Below, in pieces: positions 24,886 to 33,744 of a stretch of DNA of 40,041 nt; within the stretch, counting starts at the first letter, position 1; every line of letters begins with the position of its first letter. Source of the DNA: Ruminococcus sp. (GTDB lineage: Bacteria; Bacillota; Clostridia; Oscillospirales; Ruminococcaceae); assembly GCA_017620025.1 (NCBI GenBank), contig JAFZRF010000013.1:1-40041 (forward strand), given 5' to 3'. The notes beneath the pieces are model-generated. The model did no database searches and had not been told where the DNA came from. It saw only the letters and a list, made by a program, of their open reading frames with translations. Both the position numbers and the translations under genes were made by a program.

Positions 24886-26013
24886 ATGAATGTGAAATAC
24901 TTAACGCTGATACCGCTGTTTATGCTTGCAGGCTGTTCGGTGCAGTATCCGCCGGAGGAGAGCGTACCGGCGCCGTACATACAGGAGATGGAGCAGCTGC
25001 ATATCAAGGAGGAGGCTGAGACGGAATCCGGCTTCATTCACGGCAGGTGGATACCGTATATGGAGTACGGGGAGTATATGTCCGGCAGGAGCGAAGAGGA
25101 GTTCCGCAGCGCCGTGCAGGAGAGGTTTGCAGCTGCAAGGGCTGAGGGTACAGACACTCTGTATATCCATGTACATCCCTGCGGAGATGCCTACTACCGT
25201 TCGGACATCTTTCCGAAGGGAGCGTGCCTCGACGGGGATTACGATCCCTTTGAGATAATGACAGAGGAGGCACATAAGCTCGGTATGAAGGCTCATGCGT
25301 GGATAAACCCTCTGCGCTGTCAGACGGCGGAGCAGATGCAGGCGCTGCCGGACAGCTTTACCGTGAAGCAGTGGACGATGACAGGACAGGCGAAACTGAA
25401 AGGGGAAAGGTGGTATCTTGATCCCTCATACCCGGAGGTAAGACAGCTTATATGCGACTGTGCGGCGGAGCTCCTTGACCGGTACGATGCGGACGGCATA
25501 CATATCGACGACTATTTCTATCCGACCACGGATTCTGAGTGGGACAGGGCGGAGTTTGAGATGTCCGGTGCGGCTGATCTTGCTCAGTGGCGGCGGGATA
25601 ACTGCACGGCTATGGTCAAGGCGCTCTGTGATACGGTCAGGGCGCATGACAGCAAGGCGGAGTTCAGCATCAGCCCTCAGGGGAACATCAGTGCCGACAT
25701 TGACACACTGTATGCAGATGTGAGACTGTGGGGCGGCACTCCGGGCTACTGCGACACTGTCATACCGCAGATATACTACGGCTTCCGCAACGAGACCTGT
25801 CCTTTCGAGGCGACGCTGCGGCAGTGGGAAGAGCTGGTATCCGGCAGCGGAGTGAAGCTTGTGGTCGGGCTTGCGGAGTACAAGCAGGGGAAGGCGGACA
25901 AATGGGCAGGAGCGTCCGGCGAGAATGAATGGACAGAGGACAGCGGAATCATTGAACGTCAGAAGGAGATGACAGAGCAGTCCTCGGCCTCGGGCTGGGC
26001 GCTTTATGGGTAA
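24886..26013 (+). CDS. Lipoprotein with GHL10-type glycoside-hydrolase-like domain
   Basis: A 375-residue exported lipoprotein: signal MNVKYLTLIPLFMLAGC with C17. Residues about 48-375 match the glycosyl-hydrolase-like family 10 (DUF187/YngK) barrel: ARAEGTDTLYIHVHPCGDAY, KLGMKAHAWINPLRC, LDPSYPEVRQLICDCAAELL and DADGIHIDDYFYP. YngK-like proteins are thought to act on cell-wall or exopolysaccharide; the substrate is unproven. The ATG at 24886 follows GGGAGGG, while the longer frame to 24832 lacks a ribosome-binding site. It is divergent from the acetyltransferase gene. Confidence 0.87.
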   Translation: MNVKYLTLIPLFMLAGCSVQYPPEESVPAPYIQEMEQLHIKEEAETESGFIHGRWIPYMEYGEYMSGRSEEEFRSAVQERFAAARAEGTDTLYIHVHPCGDAYYRSDIFPKGACLDGDYDPFEIMTEEAHKLGMKAHAWINPLRCQTAEQMQALPDSFTVKQWTMTGQAKLKGERWYLDPSYPEVRQLICDCAAELLDRYDADGIHIDDYFYPTTDSEWDRAEFEMSGAADLAQWRRDNCTAMVKALCDTVRAHDSKAEFSISPQGNISADIDTLYADVRLWGGTPGYCDTVIPQIYYGFRNETCPFEATLRQWEELVSGSGVKLVVGLAEYKQGKADKWAGASGENEWTEDSGIIERQKEMTEQSSASGWALYG

Positions 26014-26044
26014 TTCGAAATTTGGAATTTATTATTGGTGAATG

Positions 26045-26130
26045 GTGTAGGGGGCGATGCCTACATCGCCCCGCCATTATATTCACATCTGCCTATCATG
26101 ATGTAGGGGCGCACAGTGTGCGCCCCTACA
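26045..26130. repeat. Paired hairpin repeat
   Basis: Two hairpins lie side by side. The first, 26051-26072, is GGGGCGATG/CATCGCCCC with loop CCTA, inside a unit shared with 173-205. The second, 26102-26130, has perfect 14-base arms TGTAGGGGCGCACA/TGTGCGCCCCTACA around a single G. A degraded relative of the second is seen near 28053 (GGCGCATACTGTACGCCC). No gene is seen in 26014-26263. Confidence 0.65.
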
Positions 26131-26230
26131 CTTAAATCATAGCCGTAAGGCAGCACCGCTTCTGTTCACAATTCTATCTTCTGTTTTATGTTATCAGGAA
26201 AGTTCTCTGCGATGTGTTGCAACAAAGAAA

Positions 26231-26250
26231 GCCTCCGGCGAACCGGAGGC
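26231..26250. terminator. Terminator of the sodium/solute symporter gene
   Basis: GCCTCCGG pairs with CCGGAGGC around CGAA; on the minus strand TTTCTTTG follows, on the plus strand TTTTGG. It lies 13 bases past the symporter stop and may also end the convergent GHL10 gene. Confidence 0.82.
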
Positions 26251-26263
26251 TTTTGGTATCTTA

Positions 26264-27841
26264 TTACTTTTCATTGAGACTGCTGAATGCGTCGTCTACT
26301 ACCTTCTTCTCGGGAGCCTTTGTGAAGCTGCTTACGATAGGTACGAGTATCAGTGAGAGTATCATTGTGATCGCACCTGCGTTGATGGGCGAGAGGAGGT
26401 TGAGAGGACATCCGCAGCCTGCAACAGCCTGCTTGATGCCGTCGAAGGCACTGATGTTGAGGCTGAAGAACAGCATATGAAGTACTGTGATGCCGATTCC
26501 TGTGATGAAGCTTACCCAGCAGGCTGCCGGTGTAGCCTTCTTAAGGAAGAGGCTGTAGAGGAACGGACCGAGGAATGCGCCTGAGAGTGCTCCCCATGAG
26601 TAGGACATAAGAGTGGAGATGGAGGCGTTCTTGTTGCAGGCGATGATAACTGAGATAAGCAGGAATACTGCGATGAATATACGCATAACCAGCATCTGCT
26701 TCTTGTCATCAAAGTTCTTTACACGGGGCTTGATAAGGTCGTTTGTGAGAGTGGAGCTCGATGTGAGAACGAGTGATGAAAGAGTTGAGAGTGAAGCGGA
26801 AAGTACAAGTACAACAACGAGTCCGATGAGGATATTCGGGAGAGCCTGCTGGAGAAGAGCAGGTACCATCGTATCGAATACAGGCTTGCCGTTTGCACCG
26901 GTCTCGATGAATGCCTTGGAGGTATCAGCGGGATCAAGTGTGCAGTAGAGTCTGATGAAGCCGCCCATGAAGTAGCAGCCGCCTGCAACTACGATCGCAA
27001 AGAAGGTGGATATGATAGCGCCCTTTTTGATAGCCTGGTCATCCTTGATGGCGTAGAACTTCTGTACCATCTGAGGAAGTCCCCATGTACCGAGTGATGT
27101 GAGTATTACAACACCGAGGAGGTTTATCGGATCGGGGCCGAACATTGATCCGAGCTTGCCGTCGTCGGTGAGAGATTTCAGTGAATCAACAGCGGCAGTG
27201 AAGCCGTTCTTCTTCTGAAGAGTGAGAGCAACGACTGTACCTATTCCGATCAGCATGATGATGCCCTGTACGAAGTCGTTGAGAGCTGTAGCCTTGTAGC
27301 CGCCGAGTGTAACGTATACAGCGGAGAGCACAGCCATAAGTATGATTATGATTGTAGCACCGTTCTCACCGAGATCGAATACCATTCCGAACAGACGGGA
27401 AAGTCCGTTGTATACGGAAGCGGTATAGGGGATGAGGAAGATGAATACGATCAGTGCGGATACTGTCTTGAGTGCAGTGCTGTCAAAGCGCTTGCCGAAG
27501 AAATCCGGCATTGTGCGTGCGTCGATGTGCTTGGACATCAGTCTTGCACGTCTTCCGATGAGGAAGAAGGGGATTAGACTTCCGATGAATGCGTTTCCGA
27601 GACCTACCCATGAAGCGGAAACACCGTAGCTCCAGCCGAACTGTCCGGCATAGCCGATGAATACAACAGCCGAGAAGTAGGTGGTGCCGTAGGAGAATGC
27701 TGTTAGCCACGAGCCGACATTTCTTCCGCCGAGCATGAAGTCATTTGTGGATTTTGTGCGCTTGGAGGTGTAAAAACCGATACCAAGCATGGTTGCTACG
27801 TAGATCGCCAGTATGACGAAGGTAGCTGCCTGAGAACCCAT
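26264..27841 (-). CDS. Sodium/solute symporter, SSS family
   Basis: A 525-residue membrane transporter of the SSS family (PutP/PanF/SGLT-like) with about 13 membrane segments. Recognisable stretches are NDFMLGGRNVGSWLTAFSYG, GYAGQFGWSYG, VYVTLGGYKATALNDFVQG (the SSS signature region) and SASLSTLSSLVLTSSSTL. It couples sodium entry to uptake of an organic solute; proline or pantothenate-like substrates are typical but cannot be distinguished here. The ATG at 27841 is chosen over the GTG at 27850 because AAAGG would be too near the latter. Strong promoter at 27915-27943. Confidence 0.92.
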   Translation of the reverse strand: MGSQAATFVILAIYVATMLGIGFYTSKRTKSTNDFMLGGRNVGSWLTAFSYGTTYFSAVVFIGYAGQFGWSYGVSASWVGLGNAFIGSLIPFFLIGRRARLMSKHIDARTMPDFFGKRFDSTALKTVSALIVFIFLIPYTASVYNGLSRLFGMVFDLGENGATIIIILMAVLSAVYVTLGGYKATALNDFVQGIIMLIGIGTVVALTLQKKNGFTAAVDSLKSLTDDGKLGSMFGPDPINLLGVVILTSLGTWGLPQMVQKFYAIKDDQAIKKGAIISTFFAIVVAGGCYFMGGFIRLYCTLDPADTSKAFIETGANGKPVFDTMVPALLQQALPNILIGLVVVLVLSASLSTLSSLVLTSSSTLTNDLIKPRVKNFDDKKQMLVMRIFIAVFLLISVIIACNKNASISTLMSYSWGALSGAFLGPFLYSLFLKKATPAACWVSFITGIGITVLHMLFFSLNISAFDGIKQAVAGCGCPLNLLSPINAGAITMILSLILVPIVSSFTKAPEKKVVDDAFSSLNEK

Positions 27842-27914
27842 AGGGATCACTGCCTTTCTTTATTGATTTGTCCGTATAAACCGATAAAACTTTAAATCGG
27901 TAAAGTGCATTTCC

Positions 27915-27943
27915 ATTATAATACATTTCCGGCACTTTGTCAA
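27915..27943 (-). promoter_or_regulatory. Strong sigma-A promoter of the symporter gene
   Basis: TTGACA (27938-27943), 17-base spacer, TATAAT (27915-27920), minus strand, both boxes at consensus. The leader holds a small ACCGAT/ATCGGT hairpin. Confidence 0.85.
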
Positions 27944-28029
27944 TAGCTTCTTACATTTTTAGATGTTATAATCAAATCACGGGTCAGGCAGTCTGCCGGG
28001 TATCTCTTTGGGGCAGTAATAAAAGGGGA

Positions 28030-28183
28030 CGCTGTGCTTGTGGTGGCAGGCGCATACTGTACGCCCTTGCATCATTCAAATACATCGCCGCAAGGCGATA
28101 CCATTAATTCCGCATTCCGAATCAGATCTAAAATCTGACGGCTCAGAATAATTATGAATTATGAATTAAGAATTATGAATTAA
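28030..28183. other. Repeat-derived intergenic sequence
   Basis: No gene is seen. There are degraded hairpins (GGCGCATACTGTACGCCC; ATCGCC-GCAA-GGCGAT; CAGAT-CTAAA-ATCTG), the phrase ATTCCGCATTCCGAAT also found near 310, and an AT-rich direct repeat at 28150-28182 built on AATTATGAATTA. It looks like remains of small dispersed repeats. Confidence 0.5.
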
Positions 28184-28184
28184 A

Positions 28185-28208
28185 AAGGGACGCCCGTAAG
28201 CGTCCCTT
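28185..28208 (-). terminator. Terminator of the pectinolytic gene
   Basis: AAGGGACGC pairs with GCGTCCCTT around CCGTAA; on the minus strand TTTTTAATTC follows, 11 bases past the stop. Confidence 0.82.
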
Positions 28209-28219
28209 CAGGTTTAGTA

Positions 28220-31200
28220 TTATTGTTTCAGCGGCAGATCTTCCGGCTTTACGATACCTGCATCGATCTTCTGTATGACGATGGCATCTGTACCGGTGAT
28301 ACCTGCGGAGCCGTCGATATCGGCGTTTATGTAGCCGTCATCGGTGAGCGGGTACTTAGTCTTGTTGGCAACGTACTGGAGCACCGCTACTGCATCCGCA
28401 ACGTTGACAGAGCCGTCGCAGTTGGCATCTCCGTATGACGGAGACGCTGTCGTGATCTGTGTTTCGGGCTCTGTGGGCGGATCCGTTGGAGGCTCCGTCG
28501 GAGGCTCGGTGGGCTGAACTCTCTCCGCAGCGAATGCGGTATAGTTCATGCAGGCTCCGCTCATGCCGTTCGTGCCGAGTGTGAGCGTATCGCCGGCGTT
28601 CACGTCCTTTGCGTATACGTCGAAAGGCCTTATCTCCTCGCTGTCGTTGATCTCGACGATCTGGCCGGTCTTTGTGAAGCTGCCGAGCCAGGAGGGCGGA
28701 TTCTCAACTCTGCGGTCGAGTGCCACGTATACCGTTATATCCTTTGCAGCTGTGAGAACTGCCAGGTCTGAATCGGTATTCTTGGAGTTGCAGGCTGTTA
28801 TGATATGCTCTGCACCTGCGATATCGGCAGGAACGGAGGCTATGACGTGCTCACGGTCTCCGAATGCCTTGTCTCCTGTGCTGAAGCGCTCTGCTACAGA
28901 CCACTGTGCTCCGTAGCTTGCGTCCCTGACCTCGAGCTTTGCGATAAGCTCTGTCTTTATGTAGTCAGGCTCTGCGGGAGGAGTTGAGCCGCTTGAAGCA
29001 GAGCCGGCATTATATGCCTTCTGCTGCATACGTCCGGCGTTTGCGATGACCTCTGCCTTTGCCTGATCGGGAGTCTGGGGAGTATAGCTGTACATATTCA
29101 GATCGAAGTTGTCGTATCCGTCGCCGCCGCCCACAAGGTTGCCTATCTGTGCGGCTTCGTTTCTGGAGTATACGATCTTGTATGCAAGGTTGCTGCCCAT
29201 ATTGCAGTTGTCGAACTTGTCGTTGTAGGACTTGATAGTTCCGGAGTACTGGTCGCTGCCCATATTGACTGCATCGAGCGGAAGATTTGTCTGCTGGAAG
29301 TAGTTGGCCTCGGAGAATACCTTCGAGTTGTAGGAAGCGCCTATGCCGTACTGCTTGTTGGTGGTGAAATAGTTGTTGTAGCTGTGTACATGGGCCCTTC
29401 TCGCACGGGGATTTCTTGACTCGGTGTTGTTGAACCAGTTGTGGTGGTAGGTTATCCAGTCCTGCTCATGTGATGTGCCGCCGCCTACGAGTGAGGTCTT
29501 GTGGCAGTCCTTGTATACATTATAGGATACTGTAACATACTCAGCCCACTTGATATCCGTTGAGCCGTCGCCGTCAGCCTTGTCGTCGTCAACGATTCCG
29601 TTTCCGGCGAAGGCATTGTAGCCGCTCTCAAGGGTGTTGTTGTGTATCCACATATGGTAGCACTTGCTCGAGCTGCCGCCCGACATGGAGATTCCGTCAT
29701 CGGGGTACTTGCCGAGCCAGAGATTCCTTACCTCGCAGGAGGTGGAGTGCTTCATGTCGAAGCCCCACTTGTCGAGGTTCGCATCGTAGCCGATACCTTC
29801 AACAGTGACGTTCTTTCCGCCCTTCATGTAGAGCATATTGGAGCCGTCATTCTGCTGGCCGTCATTAGCCTTTGCGCCTGCGGGAACACCGACAGTGCCG
29901 ATGAGACGGAAGCATACGTTTGAGGGCTCGTTGTCGAAGATGCTGAAGAGGCCTGTCTTGCCGCCGTATGTGATGGTGTCCTTGTTGGAGTTTGTAACAT
30001 AGATGACAGTAACGCCTGATTTCAGAGTACCGTCGTTGTTGTAAGCGCCGACGCCCTCGGTGGTGTTGTAGTGAGCGTAGCCGCTGCGGTCGTATGCCAT
30101 TGTCTTTATATCACACGATGCGCTGCCGTTTGAACCTGTGACAGTTACGGTATACTCAGTGTTGCCCTTGAGTCCGGGGATATCAACACGGCTGCCGCGG
30201 ATGAGCTCCGCATCTGCCTTTGAAAAGGATGAAGCGCCTTTCTCGGCGTAGGTAACTGTTACGCTGCTGCCGAGCTTTGAGCTGTCCCACTCGACGAAGG
30301 CTGTCTCGAACCAGCCGCCGCAGAGGGTAATTGCATCTGATACTGACTGGCCGGGCTGCTCCGTCTGACCGGACTGGCCGGACTGCTGGCCGTCGCCGTT
30401 TATGAAGGCGGGCGTCCAGTTGTTCATGTAGTTCTTTATATTGATGCCTGCTGCATCATTGGCGGAGATCACGTGTCCCTTTCTTGCATAGAGGTTCACG
30501 CCTGAGCCGTCGGCGAGCTTTGTGCCGTATTCCTTGAAGCCGTCAACGGTCTCGGGCTCAACACCGCTCATGGAGTACCAGCCGGCATCGTTTATCATAT
30601 TGCCGTTCTGGAGAGTGGTATTGAGGAAGAGCACCTGTGCATCCTGTCTCCAGGGTCTGCCGAGGTAGCCCCTGGTGACTGTGAGCTGGGAATTGGCTGT
30701 CACCTTGCAGTTGTTGAAGAGGTAGCCCGTGTAGGGGCTGCCCTGGCTTCTTGCTGCGGTGATGTAGCCGCCTGTGGAACCGCTGCTGTAGCCCTTCCAG
30801 CGGAGCTCACAGGAATCGAATACCGCATTGCTGCCGCCGAAGATGTAGTCGGTCTGTCCTTCGATGAGACAGTTGCGGTAGTACTGAGGAGAACCGCCTG
30901 TATAGAGGGTATCCTGGCTTGAGAGGAACTTGCAGTTGAGGAACTCGCAGTATCCTGTATCAGCCGAGAGAGCAGCGGCACGCTCAGTATACGCCTTTGA
31001 CTGAACGTCAACGCCGCTGTAGCGCTGTACAGTAAGAGTCTCGTTGGTGCATTCAACGCCGTCTGCTATCTCCTCCTGTGTGAGGTAGCGGTTGAAGGAA
31101 TTTTCGAAGGTGATGTTCTGAGCCCTGAAGTATGTAGCCTTCGGCCAGAGCTGCACAGTAGCGCCCCAGCGGTAGTTGGCGACGTTTTTGCCGGACTTTG

Positions 31201-31594
31201 AAGCTGCATGGCCTGAGTCATAGTAGCCCTTGTCGTTGGCACTGTAGTACTTGTAGCCTATACCGTAGTACCAGGTGAGCACGACATCGCCCTTCGAGGG
31301 TTCATCGTTCATGAAAGTGATGTAGGGTGTCTGTACCACGACCTGCTGACGGTAGGTGCCGGGAGCGATGTGGATGGTGACACGTTCGTTTTCGGATGAG
31401 GGGTTGAGCGAAGCCGCTCTGTTCACTGCCTCCTGGACGGTCGAGAAGTTGTTGTCTCTGCCTGAGTAGCCGACATAGAGGTCGGTGCCCGCCGCATAGG
31501 CTGTGTGCTGAGGGAACACCAGCATTGCGGTGAGGAACATACACAGTGCAGAGATCACAGCAAGAGCGTCCAGCGTGATCTTTCTGACTTTCAT
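28220..31594 (-). CDS. Pectin methylesterase / pectate lyase with dockerin
   Basis: Secreted bifunctional pectin-degrading enzyme, 1124 residues. Signal peptide (1-35); carbohydrate esterase family 8 domain (about 36-395) with catalytic D228 (SSQDTLYTGG), D249 (GQTDYIFGG) and GRPWR (312-316); a fibronectin-III-like domain (about 420-500); a polysaccharide lyase family 1 domain (about 500-830) with DDGISMSGG, ITYHHNWFNNTESRNPRARR and HSYNNYF; a beta-rich C-terminal domain (880-1020), probably carbohydrate-binding; a Pro/Thr/Glu linker; and a type I dockerin (1053-1115, GDANCDGSVNVADAVAVLQY; DIDGSAGITGTDAIVIQK). The esterase removes methyl groups so the lyase can cleave polygalacturonate. The ATG follows AAAGGAG. 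Promoter at 31705-31733. Confidence 0.93.
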   Translation of the reverse strand: MKVRKITLDALAVISALCMFLTAMLVFPQHTAYAAGTDLYVGYSGRDNNFSTVQEAVNRAASLNPSSENERVTIHIAPGTYRQQVVVQTPYITFMNDEPSKGDVVLTWYYGIGYKYYSANDKGYYDSGHAASKSGKNVANYRWGATVQLWPKATYFRAQNITFENSFNRYLTQEEIADGVECTNETLTVQRYSGVDVQSKAYTERAAALSADTGYCEFLNCKFLSSQDTLYTGGSPQYYRNCLIEGQTDYIFGGSNAVFDSCELRWKGYSSGSTGGYITAARSQGSPYTGYLFNNCKVTANSQLTVTRGYLGRPWRQDAQVLFLNTTLQNGNMINDAGWYSMSGVEPETVDGFKEYGTKLADGSGVNLYARKGHVISANDAAGINIKNYMNNWTPAFINGDGQQSGQSGQTEQPGQSVSDAITLCGGWFETAFVEWDSSKLGSSVTVTYAEKGASSFSKADAELIRGSRVDIPGLKGNTEYTVTVTGSNGSASCDIKTMAYDRSGYAHYNTTEGVGAYNNDGTLKSGVTVIYVTNSNKDTITYGGKTGLFSIFDNEPSNVCFRLIGTVGVPAGAKANDGQQNDGSNMLYMKGGKNVTVEGIGYDANLDKWGFDMKHSTSCEVRNLWLGKYPDDGISMSGGSSSKCYHMWIHNNTLESGYNAFAGNGIVDDDKADGDGSTDIKWAEYVTVSYNVYKDCHKTSLVGGGTSHEQDWITYHHNWFNNTESRNPRARRAHVHSYNNYFTTNKQYGIGASYNSKVFSEANYFQQTNLPLDAVNMGSDQYSGTIKSYNDKFDNCNMGSNLAYKIVYSRNEAAQIGNLVGGGDGYDNFDLNMYSYTPQTPDQAKAEVIANAGRMQQKAYNAGSASSGSTPPAEPDYIKTELIAKLEVRDASYGAQWSVAERFSTGDKAFGDREHVIASVPADIAGAEHIITACNSKNTDSDLAVLTAAKDITVYVALDRRVENPPSWLGSFTKTGQIVEINDSEEIRPFDVYAKDVNAGDTLTLGTNGMSGACMNYTAFAAERVQPTEPPTEPPTDPPTEPETQITTASPSYGDANCDGSVNVADAVAVLQYVANKTKYPLTDDGYINADIDGSAGITGTDAIVIQKIDAGIVKPEDLPLKQ

Positions 31595-31704
31595 AATTTA
31601 ACTCCTTTACATATTCAGTTTTGAGGGTTGTCCGGCCGGCAGAGGGAGCCTTCCGGAAGTGGTTGCCTTAACTTGCCTCCTTTCGTGAATATATTCTTGT
31701 CATA

Positions 31705-31733
31705 AGTATACCATATTTTACACAAAAAGTAAA
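31705..31733 (-). promoter_or_regulatory. Promoter of the pectinolytic gene
   Basis: TTTACT (31728-31733), 17-base spacer, TATACT (31705-31710), minus strand. The leader is about 105 bases and holds an extra AAAGGAGG without a nearby start codon. Confidence 0.7.
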
Positions 31734-31864
31734 CATTCACAGATATTTTTTAATTTCTTTGTAGATTAACTACAAACTTAAGATTTAAGGATAGTGATAT
31801 ATGCCATAAAAAGATGCCGTGAGTTATATGGAGCCGCAGTTTGCGAAAAAGTTCTATTCTGATA

Positions 31865-32098
31865 AGTTTGGGATTCTAAAGGGGCGCGCCCCTTTAGCGG
31901 AGTCCCGCGGCAGCGCCTCTGGTGGGGTGACTCCCCACAGTGTGGGGAGATGTCAGCGAAGCTGACAGAGGGGACGGACCGGTTAGGTTGGGGCAACGCC
32001 CCGCATTTATCCGCAGGGCGCTTCGCAAGGAGTGAATTCCAAAACAGTCCGGGGGACTGTTTTGGAAGAGGGGACGCCTTGCAAGTGAAGGCGTCCCC
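31865..32098. repeat. Composite hairpin repeat, copy 1
   Basis: A chain of hairpins repeated at 39881-40041. In order: a perfect 22-bp palindrome at 31876-31897 (half CTAAAGGGGCG); CTCCCCACA-G-TGTGGGGAG at 31931-31949; TGTCAGC-GAA-GCTGACA at 31951-31967; GGGGC-AAC-GCCCC at 31990-32002; TTCCAAAACAGTCC-GGG-GGACTGTTTTGGAA at 32037-32067; and GGGGACGCCTT/AAGGCGTCCCC at 32070-32098. Compared with copy 2 it carries an extra module of two hairpins (about 31930-31988). No transposase and no real gene lie inside. The last hairpin may serve as a terminator. The rest of 31595-32216 holds only the pectinase promoter and leader. Confidence 0.85.
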
Positions 32099-32216
32099 TG
32101 ATTAACTATGGTTTGGGGAAAGACTGAAGGCTGCCATATGGCAGCCCTATTGTGATAATGAAAACAAAGCAGTATCTGATATACACAGCTGTATTGCAGT
32201 AAAGACGTTCCCTGTA

Positions 32217-33068
32217 TCAGTTTTCCTTTGTTTCCCTATTTTCTTTAATACGCAGGATGATACAGTGCAGCGCAATAAGCACTGCGCCTGTTCCGACCAG
32301 AATACAGCCTGCCGTGAAAACAAAATTATTCAGTGATCCGAGCGTCCCCGTAACGAGAGTATATGTCGTATAATCCTTTAGCGAGAACTTCTGTATCAGA
32401 TTCTCAGCCCTGACAACTGCTGACGGTATCAGAAGCAGCAGACCGGAAGAGAACAGCGCCGTTCCCGTCCAGTATGCAGAACTGCCGAGAAAGATAAGTG
32501 CAATAAAAAGAACTATGAGTGCTGCGATACAGGCGGGTATACACTTCCTTACAACCGTCATGCCGGAGGAGAGCTTGTCAGTTATACCTGCCCTTTTCAT
32601 GACATCAAAAGAGTAGATATCAGCTGCATTCAGAGCGGTTTTCTGTGCATAGCTGACCGACTCCGCAAGCTTGTTCTCGTATATCTCGTCCTTGATGACG
32701 TGCTCTTCACGAGCGTAGTTCTCAAAGTATTCTGTTATGTTTTCTTCTGCTGCCGTGCAGTCGATAACAGCTTCGTAGTTTTCATAGCTGCTTCTGATTT
32801 TTTCTTTAATGGCTTCTTTCATCCATTCAGGAGTAAATGACTTTTCATATACCTCTGCCGGAATGCCGGAGATGCTGTAGTTATCCTGAAAGCGCTTCAT
32901 AAGAGAATTATATGCATTTTCGCAGGTGTTTGTCTTCTCTGCCTGAGACAGGAGAAACTCCGGTGTGTATACCCTGTCCGCTGTTAAAGCTGCGAAAGTG
33001 CCGATGATCGCAAATACCATAAGAATGCAGATGATAATACTGAGCACAGAGGAAATCTTATTCTTCAT
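32217..33068 (-). CDS. Hypothetical membrane protein of the sortase operon
   Basis: A 283-residue protein with an N-terminal membrane segment (SSVLSIIICILMVFAIIGTF), a charged helical region of about 150 residues outside the membrane (residues 30-180) and three further C-terminal membrane segments (IPACIAALIVLFIALIFLG; TALFSSGLLLLIPSAV; NFVFTAGCILVGTGAVLIAL). No family recognised. The ATG at 33068 lies inside the end of the sortase gene (11-base overlap) after GGGAGG. A role in assembly or anchoring with the sortase is inferred from the overlap. Confidence 0.75.
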   Translation of the reverse strand: MKNKISSVLSIIICILMVFAIIGTFAALTADRVYTPEFLLSQAEKTNTCENAYNSLMKRFQDNYSISGIPAEVYEKSFTPEWMKEAIKEKIRSSYENYEAVIDCTAAEENITEYFENYAREEHVIKDEIYENKLAESVSYAQKTALNAADIYSFDVMKRAGITDKLSSGMTVVRKCIPACIAALIVLFIALIFLGSSAYWTGTALFSSGLLLLIPSAVVRAENLIQKFSLKDYTTYTLVTGTLGSLNNFVFTAGCILVGTGAVLIALHCIILRIKENRETKEN

Positions 33069-33744
33069 CAGCAGCAACCTCCCTGGGCTCGGTATAGTAT
33101 TCGCTCTTTGTCAGTTCACAGATACATCCTATCCTTTTTGTGGAGGATGCAAGCAGATCTCTTTCGCAGGTATAAAGCGTAAGTATCTGCTTATCACCTT
33201 TTTTGAGGTATTTCTTGTCCGTTGATTCAAACTCAATAAGTTTGGATACCTTGTAGGTGAAGCGTCCGTAGTCAGTGTATATCTTTACCTCATCGCCGGC
33301 CTTTACCTTATTGAGGTTTGCAAAGAATGTATTCACATGGGCGCTTATTACAGTATTACCTTCTCCTCCTGCCGGAACAGAAGAAGGAGTATTGCAGCCG
33401 CCGAGTTCAAGCAGTTCAGAGCCGTTTCCCCAGTATACCGGTGCAAAGATATCAGCTGCCTCACATTCGATTACAGCATATTGTGTGCCGTATTCCGGGT
33501 ATATGATATCGCCCTTTTCATAGGTGCTGCCGCTGTATTCCGTATCGATATCCGTCTGAACGATGTTCAGTCCCGCAATGCCTTCGCTCTGGGGAATGAC
33601 GGTGTTATTGTCCATAAAGGATACTTTAAGATACGTCTGAGCCTTTTCGTAGGGCTTTATAGAAATAAGAAATAGTACTCCTCCGCAGAATGCCGTTACA
33701 AGGAAGGGCATTATAAGCTTCGGCAGCAGTGAGCTTTTCTTCAT
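33058..33744 (-). CDS. Sortase
   Basis: A 228-residue membrane-anchored transpeptidase. An N-terminal membrane segment (residues 10-28) is followed by the sortase barrel with catalytic H136 (NTVISAHVNTFF), C193 (ILTLYTCERD) and R204 (STKRIG). The TLYTC motif and single N-terminal anchor best fit class D or a neighbouring class; the class is not certain. Its ATG shares the A of the preceding TGA (TGATG), so it is translated right after the upstream secreted protein, its likely substrate. The in-frame start at 33807 would lie inside that gene. Confidence 0.88.
   Translation of the reverse strand: MKKSSLLPKLIMPFLVTAFCGGVLFLISIKPYEKAQTYLKVSFMDNNTVIPQSEGIAGLNIVQTDIDTEYSGSTYEKGDIIYPEYGTQYAVIECEAADIFAPVYWGNGSELLELGGCNTPSSVPAGGEGNTVISAHVNTFFANLNKVKAGDEVKIYTDYGRFTYKVSKLIEFESTDKKYLKKGDKQILTLYTCERDLLASSTKRIGCICELTKSEYYTEPREVAADEE

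Noticed and set aside
27850-27935. Riboswitch in the symporter leader
   Set aside because: Only a small 6-bp hairpin is seen; no known aptamer core is present.
31778-31996. 72-codon minus-strand frame inside the composite repeat
   Set aside because: It is a translation of the hairpin repeat; such frames recur wherever the repeat occurs and are not genes.
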